Source: Rhizobium croatiense
Lineage (GTDB): Bacteria; Pseudomonadota; Alphaproteobacteria; Rhizobiales; Rhizobiaceae
Assembly: GCF_019793465.1 (NCBI RefSeq)
Contig: NZ_JAILYJ010000002.1
Coordinates: 310,001-374,000, forward strand
Length of the DNA: 64,000 bases
Direction of reading: 5' to 3'
A program made the position numbers and the translations under genes. Positions 1-8,586 of this stretch are shown piece by piece (position 1 is the stretch's first letter; each line of letters starts with the position of its first letter). The notes under the pieces are model-generated. The model made no database searches. It saw only the letters and a list, made by a program, of their open reading frames with translations, and was not told where the DNA came from.

Positions 1-388
1 AAATACCGTTCACGATGATCAAGCCGGGATCGACACCGAGACTTGCTAGCGGAAAACTGGCATTTGCCGGCGCGGCCGCAAGCACCGCGGCAAAGGCAGC
101 GGCCAGGCATCTCTCCGACATTCTTTTGTGTGCCATGAGCGACAGGGCCGAGACCGAGGCAGCCGAACTGACGAGGCTGAGCTGGATAACCGCCAAGGCT
201 CCGAAACCGTCCAGACCGAACAATCTGAAGAGCGGATTGGCCTTCCCGCCGATCCATCGCAATGCGCTCATGCCTTCGAGATAGCGCATCAGCGAGAAGG
301 TCACGATCATCAACGGCAGAAAGGTGAATATCGCTATGTCGACGGCACTTCGTCCGGCATCCAGAATGGCGGTGATCAGAATTGTCAT
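1..388 (-). CDS. YjiG/SpmB-like nucleoside-recognition (Gate) membrane protein, partial
   Basis: The reverse strand is open from ATG at 388 to the window edge (129 codons, C-terminus missing). The product is very hydrophobic, with a membrane segment around residues 20-36 and more after residue 70, and a Ser/Ala-rich stretch (QLSLVSSAASVSALSL) typical of Gate-domain proteins. The overall pattern resembles E. coli YjiG and spore-maturation SpmB proteins, putative transport subunits of unknown substrate. An in-frame TAA lies just upstream of the ATG, which fixes the start. It follows the two hydrolase genes on the same strand, about 100 bp downstream of the second, so co-transcription is likely unless the hairpin at 444-472 intervenes. 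Family assignment is by recognition only. Confidence 0.6.
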   Translation of the reverse strand, partial: MTILITAILDAGRSAVDIAIFTFLPLMIVTFSLMRYLEGMSALRWIGGKANPLFRLFGLDGFGALAVIQLSLVSSAASVSALSLMAHKRMSERCLAAAFAAVLAAAPANASFPLASLGVDPGLIIVNGI

Positions 389-443
389 GGGAACGAGTGG
401 CTTGATGGCCGCGCCGGACTTGCGGCGGACTTAACGGAGGAAG

Positions 444-472
444 CGGGCTCCGAAATCCGATCCCGGAGCCCG
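444..472 (-). terminator. hairpin after alpha/beta hydrolase gene
   Basis: Perfect 9-bp arms (CGGGCTCCG / CGGAGCCCG) around an 11-nt loop, 13 bp after the hydrolase stop codon. On the reverse strand there is no clear U-run, so it may be a weak terminator or an mRNA-stabilising stem between the hydrolase and the YjiG-like gene. Confidence 0.4.
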
Positions 473-484
473 TTGGTTCGAATT

Positions 485-1492
485 CTATTCCGGTTGGAAG
501 GATTCATCGAAAAAGCGGGCAACCTCGGAATAGGCCTGCATGCGGTTGGTTTCCATGAGAGCGAGGTGCGTCGCCTCCCCGATTTCCACCCATCGCCTGT
601 AGGAGGCGCCGGTCAGCTGCTCGAAATAGGTCCGCGCCAGATCAAGCGGAACGTCGATGTCCCATTCGCCGTGCAACAGCAGCACCGGGGCGCGGATTTC
701 GCTCGGCTGATAATAGGGATTTCCCGCTTTCCAGTAGGTGCGGATGTCCTGGATTGGCCCGTTGGTGGCTCGGAGTTTTCCTTGCTCCCTGTCAGCTTCC
801 GAGGTCTCTTCTGAAAGCGTGAATTTTGCCCAAAGATCGAACCAGTCTTCGGGAACAAGCCGTTCACGCGCGTATTCGGGTGCCGTGCTCAACCAACGCG
901 CCAAGGCGGCATGAACTGGAACAAGCCGATAGGAACCCAGGGGGCCGCCTTGGTCGATCGGGATGGGAATGTCGCTAAGCCATTGCGGCGCGAGCAGCGC
1001 GAGCTTGACAACCTTGTCGCCGTTGCGCGCAGCATATGCGCCCGCCACGGTACCACCCCATGACATTGCGAAGACGTTGACGGCGTTGAGACCACGAAGT
1101 CGGAGGACGAAATCGACCGCCGTAGCGAAGTCCGCAACACCAGTGTCGGTGGCGACAAGCGGCGGGTTAAGATCGGGCTCCGCCTGCATTTCCGGCGGGC
1201 GGGTCGACTTTCCATAGCCCCGGACATCAACCGCAAAGACATCGAAGCCTTGATATGCAAGGAAGTCAATGAAGGAGATCCCGTTGAATGGAACATCGTA
1301 GAGACTTCCGGATGAGAAGGTCGCCCCGTGCACCATCACGATTGTTTTCTCCGCGAGAAAGGCTTTGTGATCTCTCCTTCGCTTATTGCGGAGATAGAGC
1401 TTGATGCCGTCGGTTCCGCTGTCGACGTAATGCTCGTCGAATACGATCTCGCCTGCGTCAAAAGCTGAAGATGCGAGTTTGTTCTCAGACAT
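485..1492 (-). CDS. alpha/beta hydrolase
   Basis: A 335-residue alpha/beta-fold hydrolase. Visible landmarks are the oxyanion HG at residues 55-56, the nucleophile elbow AMSWGG with Ser144, the acid in HGEWDID (Asp278 or Asp280) and the catalytic His309 in GEATHLAL. A cap region lies between about residues 175 and 260. There is no signal peptide, so it should be cytoplasmic; the substrate cannot be read from sequence. Its ATG overlaps the end of the upstream MBL hydrolase gene by 8 nt (ATGTCTGA), indicating translational coupling. The pairing of a metallo-hydrolase with a serine hydrolase suggests successive hydrolysis of an ester, lactone or amide, which is inference. Confidence 0.85.
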   Translation of the reverse strand: MSENKLASSAFDAGEIVFDEHYVDSGTDGIKLYLRNKRRRDHKAFLAEKTIVMVHGATFSSGSLYDVPFNGISFIDFLAYQGFDVFAVDVRGYGKSTRPPEMQAEPDLNPPLVATDTGVADFATAVDFVLRLRGLNAVNVFAMSWGGTVAGAYAARNGDKVVKLALLAPQWLSDIPIPIDQGGPLGSYRLVPVHAALARWLSTAPEYARERLVPEDWFDLWAKFTLSEETSEADREQGKLRATNGPIQDIRTYWKAGNPYYQPSEIRAPVLLLHGEWDIDVPLDLARTYFEQLTGASYRRWVEIGEATHLALMETNRMQAYSEVARFFDESFQPE

Positions 1493-2378
1493 AGGACCAC
1501 CTGAATTTTTCGCCGTCGCGGGTCACATAACCAGCAGACGAGCCGGGGAAATGCGTGGAGAAGTAAATGGCGCGATTATCGGCTGCGAACTCGAGGACAC
1601 GCCGTCTGGACTGGGCAGCCTGATCCAGGAATTCGCAGAACACCGTGTTGAGGTCGGGACGCTCCACCTGGATGGGATGGTGCATAACATCGCCGGCAAA
1701 AATCGCCGCTTCATTGTCCGATTCCAGAAGAACGGACATATGGCCGATGCTGTGGCCAGGTGTCGGCAAGAAGGTGAATCGATCCAGGAAAGGACCGCCT
1801 GCGCTGTCGATGAAATCAGCAAGCCCTGCCTCGATCACGGGTCGCACGCTGTCTTCATAGACGCCGGAACTGGGAATGTTGACGTCGTTGTGGCTTGCCG
1901 TTGACGAGTAATATTCCTGCTCGGCGCGGGGGAAGATGTAGCGCGCATTTTTGAAAGTGGGGATCCATCTTCCGTCCTCAAGCACGGTATTCCAGCCGGA
2001 ATGATCGACGTGGAGATGGGTATTTATGACGAAATCGACGTCTTCCGGCCCGACACCGGCCTGGCGCAGCCTGTCGAGAAACGGGATGGTCTGATGGTGG
2101 AAGCTGGGATTACGTGGTCTTTCCTTGTCGTTGCCCGAGCCGGTATCGATGAGGATGATGTGGTCGGGCGTCCTTACGAGCCAAGTGTGTATACTCACCA
2201 CAAGGGCATCGCGGCCCTCTTCCATATCGACGGCGGAAAGCCGCGGCTCGATCGCCCTGAGTTCCTCAGAAGCGGCAGCCGGATAGAGAAACGAGGGCGG
2301 GACGTTGTGCAGATACCGCTCCTGCACCTTCCTCACCGTCACGCCGGCAATACGATACTCCTTTCCAAGATCGCTCAT
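1485..2378 (-). CDS. MBL-fold metallo-hydrolase
   Basis: A 297-residue metallo-beta-lactamase-fold enzyme. The zinc signature HLHVDH is at residues 121-126; further ligands are expected at His209 (TPGHSIGH) and Asp230 (AGDVMHH). The pattern matches the broad MBL family that includes N-acyl-homoserine lactonases, but a lactonase role is not proven. The start at 2378 is chosen because AAAGGAAATTCC precedes it; the frame stays open further upstream without a better ribosome site. It is divergent from a LysR gene across an 89-bp gap, the usual arrangement for a LysR-controlled catabolic operon, and overlaps the downstream hydrolase start. Confidence 0.85.
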   Translation of the reverse strand: MSDLGKEYRIAGVTVRKVQERYLHNVPPSFLYPAAASEELRAIEPRLSAVDMEEGRDALVVSIHTWLVRTPDHIILIDTGSGNDKERPRNPSFHHQTIPFLDRLRQAGVGPEDVDFVINTHLHVDHSGWNTVLEDGRWIPTFKNARYIFPRAEQEYYSSTASHNDVNIPSSGVYEDSVRPVIEAGLADFIDSAGGPFLDRFTFLPTPGHSIGHMSVLLESDNEAAIFAGDVMHHPIQVERPDLNTVFCEFLDQAAQSRRRVLEFAADNRAIYFSTHFPGSSAGYVTRDGEKFRWSYV

Positions 2379-2467
2379 GGAATTTCCTTTCAAGTTGAAC
2401 TGGAATCGGGGACAGCGCTGTCTGATGCCTATGGACAATAGGGAGATTTCGTGCAACGATCAAATCG
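2379..2467. promoter_or_regulatory. divergent promoter region, MBL operon / LysR gene
   Basis: This 89-bp gap separates two divergent starts. By LysR-family convention it should contain the regulator's operator and both promoters. I could not single out one convincing palindrome, so this is a positional call. Confidence 0.5.
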
Positions 2468-3424
2468 ATGAATGAAATTGTCTCCATCGATCATTTCAAT
2501 TTGTGGTCTTTTGACTTGAACCTGCTCGTCGCGTTCGATGCGCTGATGAAGGAGCGGAGCGTAACGAAAGCTGCTGTTCGTCTGAAAATCCAGCAGCCTG
2601 CCATGAGCCACAATCTCGGAACTCTTCGCACACTGCTTCAGGATGAACTATTCGTGCGTGTCGGCCAGGTCATGCAGCCGACCCATCGCGCGCTGCGTTT
2701 CGCCGAGGCGGTGGAGCAGATACTCAGCCGTACGCAGCAGGCGATCGTAACGCCTGCTGCCTTTGAGCCCGGCCAGGCCGAGCAGATTTTCCGTATCGGC
2801 TTTTCCAGCGAGCTTGAGGTGCTGCTCGTGCCGCGTCTCGCCGCTATGTTGAACGAGACGGCGCCTGGTATCAGAGTGCTCGCCCGTGCGGTCAATCCCG
2901 AGATGGTCCACAAGCTTCTGGACGACAACGTCATCGATCTCGGCGTCGGCTGCTACGATGACGGCAACAACAGGCATCGGCGCAGCCTGCTGTTCGAGCA
3001 ATCACTGATGTGCTGCTACAATCCGAAGCTTCTCGATCTTCCCCAAACATTGGACCGCGACAGCTATGTCGGGCTGAAGCATGCACTGGTTTCACAGAAG
3101 GATGCCATCGAAGGCTGCATTGATGATGCGTTGAAGCGGATCAACGTGCGGCTCGACGTGTCGGTGGCAGCGCCGGAATTCCTGACTGTGCTGACTGCTG
3201 TCCTGGAAGCGCCCTTGATCGCGACGCTGCCGACCAGAATTGTGAAGCGGTATGCCGGCCTGTTTGGCTTGGCAGTCGCCGACGTTCCCCTCGATTTAAC
3301 GGTAAGCCCGATATCGATGGTCTGGTCGGCGGCAAGCGACAATGATCCCGCCAATCGATGGATGCGATCTCAGGTGACGCAGCTTGTTTCGCCTATAGCT
3401 GAATTCGCTCGCAACATAGCTTGA
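2468..3424 (+). CDS. LysR-family transcriptional regulator
   Basis: A 318-residue LysR regulator. The N-terminal winged helix-turn-helix spans about residues 15-75 (LNLLVAFDALMKERSVTKAA, then QPAMSHNLGTLR), followed by a linker helix and a periplasmic-binding-like effector domain from about residue 100. The N-terminus resembles the NodD/NahR-like branch. It is divergent from the MBL hydrolase operon and probably controls it in response to a small-molecule substrate, but effector and targets are inferred from position. It ends 24 bp before the end of the convergent LOG gene. Confidence 0.88.
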   Translation: MNEIVSIDHFNLWSFDLNLLVAFDALMKERSVTKAAVRLKIQQPAMSHNLGTLRTLLQDELFVRVGQVMQPTHRALRFAEAVEQILSRTQQAIVTPAAFEPGQAEQIFRIGFSSELEVLLVPRLAAMLNETAPGIRVLARAVNPEMVHKLLDDNVIDLGVGCYDDGNNRHRRSLLFEQSLMCCYNPKLLDLPQTLDRDSYVGLKHALVSQKDAIEGCIDDALKRINVRLDVSVAAPEFLTVLTAVLEAPLIATLPTRIVKRYAGLFGLAVADVPLDLTVSPISMVWSAASDNDPANRWMRSQVTQLVSPIAEFARNIA

Positions 3425-3448
3425 CCGCGCCAAGGCCGCCTGCCCCGC

Positions 3449-4072
3449 CTACATTTTCGAGATCACCTCGTCCTCGCCGTCGCGATCGGCGGCGAGTTGG
3501 GCTGCCTGGGCCATGATCGCCGGAATGATGCCCGAGACGTCATCGACGACGAGCGGCTGCACCCGGTGGGCGGTGTGCAGGAAGCCTTCTTCGGTCATAT
3601 GGCGCATCAGCTCCATCATCGGATCCCAGAAACCGTTGACGTTGGCAAAGACCATCGGCTTTTCATGGCGGCCGAGCTGCGCCCAGGTCATGATCTCGAC
3701 GATTTCCTCCAGCGTACCGATGCCGCCGGGCAGCGCCACGAAGGCATCGGAGCGTTCGAACATGGTGTGTTTGCGCGCATGCATGTCAGGGGTTACAATG
3801 AGTTCGTTGAGCTGACCGAGCGAATGGCGAGTCGCTTCCATATCGATCAGGAACTCCGGGATGATGCCCGTGACCTGACCGCCGCCTGAAAGCACCCCGC
3901 TTGCAACCGCGCCCATGATGCCTTTGGTACCCCCGCCATAGACGAGGCGCAGGCCGTATTCGGCGATCTCTCTTCCGAGAGCGCGCCCGGCCGCCATGTG
4001 GGAAGGATCGCGTCCGGGCCTCGAGCCGCAGTAAACGCAGATGGATCGAATCGATACAGATTGTTCGGTCAT
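3449..4072 (-). CDS. LOG-family protein (cytokinin riboside 5'-monophosphate phosphoribohydrolase-like)
   Basis: A 207-residue protein of the TIGR00730/LOG family, formerly misannotated as lysine decarboxylase. It shows the Rossmann-type start CVYCGSRPG, the conserved Arg100-Lys101 and the family signature PGGIGTLEE at residues 115-123. Characterised members release free cytokinin bases, or hydrolyse other nucleotide monophosphates, by cleaving the N-glycosidic bond. Length is normal. It is convergent with the upstream LysR gene and divergent from the LysM protein gene. In a plant-associated bacterium cytokinin activation is plausible, but the same fold also serves general nucleotide turnover. 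Confidence 0.85.
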   Translation of the reverse strand: MTEQSVSIRSICVYCGSRPGRDPSHMAAGRALGREIAEYGLRLVYGGGTKGIMGAVASGVLSGGGQVTGIIPEFLIDMEATRHSLGQLNELIVTPDMHARKHTMFERSDAFVALPGGIGTLEEIVEIMTWAQLGRHEKPMVFANVNGFWDPMMELMRHMTEEGFLHTAHRVQPLVVDDVSGIIPAIMAQAAQLAADRDGEDEVISKM

Positions 4073-4227
4073 GGAGGCGAAACAACTATTTCATTTCAAT
4101 GCAGTCAAGAAAATTGACTGAAAAGCAGCGTGCCTAGCTTGTCTAATTGCTTTGAATGCTTGTGAAAAGCAACGGGAATCGCTAGCAATTTTCGGTACTA
4201 CGGCAAATTGCCGCCTTGGGAGACATA

Positions 4228-6273
4228 ATGATGAAGAACCGTGCCGGCTTGCTGGCCCTTGCAGTGCTCGTATCCGCAATCCTACTTATGGTGCTCTTTG
4301 TCATGCCGCGCATCGGCGGCGATGCAACCAAGGTCGGCGACGCTATCAACCAGGCGGGCACGGAGCTCAAGAACACGGTTAACGAAGCGGCAAAGACATC
4401 GCGCTCCCCTGCTGCGGTAGCTGATCAGCTGGGCCGTCTTTCGGCCGATGCCGGCGTGGCGCTCGGCGAGCTCAAGGCGCTGTTTGCCGACGGCAAAGGC
4501 CCGGCCATCGATGTCTTCACCGCCGCTAAGACCAAGACGATCAATGCGCTCACCGCACTTACCGGCTTCACCATTCCCGAGGGCGTCGATCCCGCAACGC
4601 AAGCCGTTGCCACGAAGGCCAAGGAAGGTGGCGCCAAGGCGCTCGCCATCGTGCAGTCGCTGCCTGAAAACGTCACCGATGCGCTAGCCGCAATCGCCAG
4701 GGCCGAGGCTGCGCTGACCGGAGCGCCCGCGCCCGCCGCTGCGGCGGCGAATGCCGGCCCGAAACTTCCGGCCTTCGACGTCCTGCGCGTCGAGCCTGAC
4801 GGTTCGACCGTCATCGCCGGTTCCGCCGAGCCGAACGGCAAGCTCGAAGTGCTCGACGGCGAAAAGGTCGTGACGACGGCCGATGTCGGTCCGAGCGGCG
4901 ACTTCGCCGCCGTGCTCGACAATCCGCTTCCGGCCGGCGACCACCAGCTCGTGCTCAAGGTGACGGGCAAGGATGGCAAGACCACACTTTCCGAAGAGGT
5001 CGCGACCGTTTCGGTGCCGAAGGACGGCAATGGCGCCAATCTGCTCGCCATGGTCTCCAAGCCCGGCACCGCAAGCCGCATCATCACGGCGCCGACGGGC
5101 GGAACCGAAGTCGCCGACGCCTCCAATCCGATGGCGTCGCCTGTCGGCAAGACCGCGGCCGGCGAGACCGCTGCCGCTGCAGCGGGCGCTCCTGCCGCCC
5201 CAGCTGTAACGCCGGGTGAGCTGGCGCTGCAGACCCCTGGCCTGCCCGCCGCCGGTGGCACGGATGGGGCGCCGGCCGTTCCCGGTGCGGCCGGAACCGA
5301 CAAGGCCACTGCGCCCGATGTGATGGTCAACGCCGTCGAGATCGAGGGTAACAAGATATTCATTGCCGGCACGGCGCGCGCCAATGCCAAGGTTCTCGGT
5401 TATGCCGACGACAGCCTTGTCGGCCAGGATACTGCCGGCCCCGACGGCCATTTCGTCATCGAAGGCGTTGCGACCCTCTCGGTCGGCGACCATAAGATCC
5501 GCGTCGACGTCGTCGATCCCACGGGCAAGGTGATTGTGCGCGCCGCCGTGAATTTCAATCGCCCGGCGGGCGACCAGGTGAGGGTTGCCGCTCAAGTCGG
5601 CCCCACCGATGCAAATGGCGCTTCTCCGATGGTGCCGCTCGACGAAGGCGAACTCGGCAAGCTCAAGGCCGAAGCCGGCAAGGCGTTCGGCCTGCTGAAG
5701 GGACTGTTTGCCGATGGCAAGCTGCCCGGCGCCGAACAGCTTGCCGCGGCACGCTCGGCAACGGAATTCGCTTTGCGCTCGGTGGCCGACTTCCGCCCGG
5801 CGGCCGACGCGTCCGACCCGTTCAAGCAAGCCTCCGGCGCGGCCTCGCAGACTGCTTCCAATGCGTTGAAAGTGCTGCAGGGGCTGCCGCAGGACGCGAG
5901 GTCGGTCGGCGCCGCGCTCGACCGGCTCGGCGCGCTGATCGCCGAACTCACCACAGCACCCGCGCCGGCTGCGCCCGCGTCCGCGACACCGGCTGCAAAC
6001 GAGGCTGCCGGCAACCAGCCGAGGACGATCGAACAGGCGCCGCTGACGGCCAACAACGCGGCGGTCATCATTCGCCGCGGCGACACGCTGTGGCAGATCT
6101 CGCGCCGGACCTATGGCCTCGGCGTACGCTATACGACGATCTACATCGCCAACGAGGACAAGATCATTAATCCCGACCGCATCCGCCCCGGCCAGATTTT
6201 CGGCCTGCCGAAGGATGCCTTGCCGAATGCCGAGGAACTGCACCGCAAACGCCTATCCAACCGGCAACTGTAA
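4228..6273 (+). CDS. LysM-domain envelope protein with mirrored repeats
   Basis: A 681-residue protein anchored by one N-terminal membrane segment (about residues 5-26). Inside are two helical Ala-rich repeats (about 72-164 and 470-575), both containing LFADGK and a VLQGLP/IVQSLP motif, and two beta-rich Ig-like repeats (about 183-263 and 370-450), separated by Ala/Pro/Gly-rich linkers. The order is helical, Ig, linker, Ig, helical. A C-terminal LysM domain (about 612-667; RRGDTLWQISRRTYG) should bind peptidoglycan from the periplasmic side. The start is ATG 4228 behind GGGAG. Comparable LysM proteins are common in Rhizobiales, but the function is unknown; a cell-wall scaffold is inferred. 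Codon use matches the neighbours. Confidence 0.85.
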   Translation: MMKNRAGLLALAVLVSAILLMVLFVMPRIGGDATKVGDAINQAGTELKNTVNEAAKTSRSPAAVADQLGRLSADAGVALGELKALFADGKGPAIDVFTAAKTKTINALTALTGFTIPEGVDPATQAVATKAKEGGAKALAIVQSLPENVTDALAAIARAEAALTGAPAPAAAAANAGPKLPAFDVLRVEPDGSTVIAGSAEPNGKLEVLDGEKVVTTADVGPSGDFAAVLDNPLPAGDHQLVLKVTGKDGKTTLSEEVATVSVPKDGNGANLLAMVSKPGTASRIITAPTGGTEVADASNPMASPVGKTAAGETAAAAAGAPAAPAVTPGELALQTPGLPAAGGTDGAPAVPGAAGTDKATAPDVMVNAVEIEGNKIFIAGTARANAKVLGYADDSLVGQDTAGPDGHFVIEGVATLSVGDHKIRVDVVDPTGKVIVRAAVNFNRPAGDQVRVAAQVGPTDANGASPMVPLDEGELGKLKAEAGKAFGLLKGLFADGKLPGAEQLAAARSATEFALRSVADFRPAADASDPFKQASGAASQTASNALKVLQGLPQDARSVGAALDRLGALIAELTTAPAPAAPASATPAANEAAGNQPRTIEQAPLTANNAAVIIRRGDTLWQISRRTYGLGVRYTTIYIANEDKIINPDRIRPGQIFGLPKDALPNAEELHRKRLSNRQL

Positions 6274-6324
6274 ACATAGCAGAAGAACATGATGGGGCCG
6301 GGCGGGATAACCGTCCGGCCTAAT

Positions 6325-6369
6325 GCATGTCGCCCGACAGTGTGCAGCGGTTCCGGGACAACGACATGC
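6325..6369. repeat. dispersed palindrome, family 1 copy A
   Basis: About 45 bp with outer arms GCATGTCG...CGACATGC around a CCGACAGTGTGCAGCGGTTC-like core. Related copies occur at 10735-10779, 12691-12736, 26825-26868 and 59381-59426. It lies between the LysM and ABC exporter genes. Confidence 0.65.
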
Positions 6370-6382
6370 ATAAAAACAAAGG

Positions 6383-6428
6383 GCTAAAGCTCGTCGCAGG
6401 AATCAAATTTGATGCGACGCGCTTTAGC
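6383..6428. repeat. inverted repeat, 16-bp arms
   Basis: Arms GCTAAAGCTCGTCGCA and TGCGACGCGCTTTAGC match at 15 of 16 positions around a 14-nt AT-rich centre. It sits directly after repeat copy A and is followed by a short T-run, so it could also terminate the upstream transcript. Confidence 0.55.
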
Positions 6429-6571
6429 TTTTCCTGAACCCCGCATTTGTTGTATTCATCCGCCCGGCACCCTATCTGGCGGTGATTGGGAAGCGCTCGA
6501 GCACGTCCCGTTCGCGCTTTGCCGGCATCGACACACACGACCGCGGCAATCCGACCGGGCTGGAGACACGC

Positions 6572-8449
6572 ATGGCAAACGGCAAGACTGTCTCGGAATC
6601 CCACCTGCTCAGCACGCTTCTTAACCTCTGGCCCTACATGTGGCCGGCCGGCCGGCCCGACCTCAAGATGCGCGTCGTCTGGGCCTCGGTTTATCTGCTG
6701 ATCTCCAAGTTCGTCCTGCTACTCGTCCCCTATTTCTTCAAATGGTCGACTGACGCGCTGAACGGCAGGATGGATCTGGCCGGCACCGTGCCGCCGCTCG
6801 TTGCCGGCGCGATCGCGCTTGTCATCGCCTATAACGTCACCCGGTTGATCCAGCTTGGCCTCAACCAGCTGCGCGACGCGCTGTTTGCCAGCGTCGGGCA
6901 AAATGCGGTGCGCCAGCTCGCCTACAGGACCTTCGTGCACATGCACGAGCTGTCGCTGCGCTTCCATCTGGAACGCAAGACCGGTGGTCTCTCGCGCATC
7001 ATCGAGCGCGGCACCAAGGGCATCGAGACGATCGTGCGCTTCACGATCCTCAATTCGGTCCCGACCGTCATCGAATTCCTGCTGACGGCCGCGATCTTCT
7101 GGTGGGGTTACGGATTTTCCTATCTCGCCGTCACCGCCTTTACGGTCTGGGCCTATATCTGGTTCACGATCCGTGCATCCGACTGGCGCATCGCCATCCG
7201 CCGGTCGATGAACGACAGCGATACCGACGCCAACACCAAGGCGATCGACTCCCTCCTCAATTTCGAAACCGTCAAATATTTCGGCAACGAGGAGATGGAA
7301 GCCAAGCGTTTCGACAAATCGATGGAGCGCTACGAGAAGGCGGCGACCGATGTCTGGACCTCGCTCGGCTGGCTGAACTTCGGCCAGGGCGTCATCTTTG
7401 GCATCGGCACGACGATCATGCTGGTGCTGTCGGCGCTGGCCGTCCAGCGCGGCGAGCAGACGGTCGGCGATTTCGTCTTCGTCAATTCGATGCTGCTGCA
7501 GCTTTCCGCGCCACTCAATTTCATCGGCTTCGTCTACCGCGAAATCCGCCAGGGGCTGACGGATATCGAGCAGATGTTCGATCTCCTGCAGGTGAAGGCC
7601 GAGGTCAAGGACGCGCCCGATGCGACAGAGCTTAGGATCGGCCAGGGCGCGATCTCCTTCAAGGACGTGCACTTCGCCTACGACCCGGCCCGTCCGATCC
7701 TCAAGGGGATTTCCTTCGACGTGCCGGCCGGCAAGACGGTCGCCGTCGTCGGCCCGTCGGGTGCGGGCAAATCGACGCTGTCGCGGCTGCTCTATCGTTT
7801 CTACGATATTCAGAGCGGTACGATCACGGTCGACGGCCAGGATATCCGCACGGTGACGCAGAAGAGCCTGCGCTCGGTGATCGGCATGGTGCCGCAGGAT
7901 ACCGTGCTCTTCAACGACACCGTTGCCTACAACATCCGCTACGGCCGCACGTCGGCCAGCGATAGCGAGGTTTTTGCCGCGGCCGAGGTGGCGCAGATCG
8001 CGCATTTCATCGAAATGCTGCCAGAGGGTTTCGAAACGAAAGTCGGCGAGCGCGGGCTCAAGCTTTCGGGCGGCGAGAAGCAGCGGGTGGCGATCGCCCG
8101 TACTATCCTCAAGGCGCCGCCGATTCTTATCCTTGACGAGGCGACCTCGGCGCTCGACACGACGACGGAACGGGAAATCCAGACGGCGCTCGACCTGGTT
8201 TCGAAGAACCGGACGACGCTGGTCATCGCTCACCGGCTGTCCACCGTCATCAGCGCCGACGAGATCATCGTGTTGAAAAGCGGCGAGATCGCCGAGCGCG
8301 GAACGCATGCCTCATTGCTTGATAAAAACGGTCTCTATGCCTCGATGTGGAACCGCCAGCGCGAGGCCACACAGGCCGAGGAGCACCTGAAACAGGTGCG
8401 CGAAAGCGACGATATGGGCGTGATCGCGCGGCTTACGCCGGCGAACTGA
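6572..8449 (+). CDS. Atm1/HMT1-type ABC exporter (fused permease-ATPase)
   Basis: A 625-residue half-transporter: an N-terminal six-helix membrane domain (about residues 25-330) fused to an ATPase domain. Walker A is GPSGAGKST, the signature LSGGEKQRVAIAR and Walker B ILILDEATSALD, followed by the switch His in IAHRLST. The membrane-domain stretches NFETVKYFGNEEMEAKRF and WTSLGWLNFGQG are hallmarks of Atm1/ABCB7-like exporters, which move glutathione-linked or sulfur compounds for Fe-S cluster and heavy-metal homeostasis. The start is ATG 6572, preceded by GGAG; the open frame extends further upstream without a good ribosome site. Located in the inner membrane as a homodimer. It lies upstream of psd and pssA but 137 bp away. 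Confidence 0.9.
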   Translation: MANGKTVSESHLLSTLLNLWPYMWPAGRPDLKMRVVWASVYLLISKFVLLLVPYFFKWSTDALNGRMDLAGTVPPLVAGAIALVIAYNVTRLIQLGLNQLRDALFASVGQNAVRQLAYRTFVHMHELSLRFHLERKTGGLSRIIERGTKGIETIVRFTILNSVPTVIEFLLTAAIFWWGYGFSYLAVTAFTVWAYIWFTIRASDWRIAIRRSMNDSDTDANTKAIDSLLNFETVKYFGNEEMEAKRFDKSMERYEKAATDVWTSLGWLNFGQGVIFGIGTTIMLVLSALAVQRGEQTVGDFVFVNSMLLQLSAPLNFIGFVYREIRQGLTDIEQMFDLLQVKAEVKDAPDATELRIGQGAISFKDVHFAYDPARPILKGISFDVPAGKTVAVVGPSGAGKSTLSRLLYRFYDIQSGTITVDGQDIRTVTQKSLRSVIGMVPQDTVLFNDTVAYNIRYGRTSASDSEVFAAAEVAQIAHFIEMLPEGFETKVGERGLKLSGGEKQRVAIARTILKAPPILILDEATSALDTTTEREIQTALDLVSKNRTTLVIAHRLSTVISADEIIVLKSGEIAERGTHASLLDKNGLYASMWNRQREATQAEEHLKQVRESDDMGVIARLTPAN

Positions 8450-8586
8450 TTGGGGAACCAGACGCCGGTACAGGCTTTTGTTGTTCAGAACCCCGGCAGT
8501 CGAACGGGGGCCGAGGCCGCAGCATTGCCCCGGAGGCGGTTTTTCGCTAACCAGCAAAAAACGACAACGCAAGGAGACCGGCAGCC

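Noticed and set aside
4684..6243. A 519-codon reverse-strand frame inside the LysM gene
   Set aside because: Arg/Gly-rich antisense shadow without any known domain.
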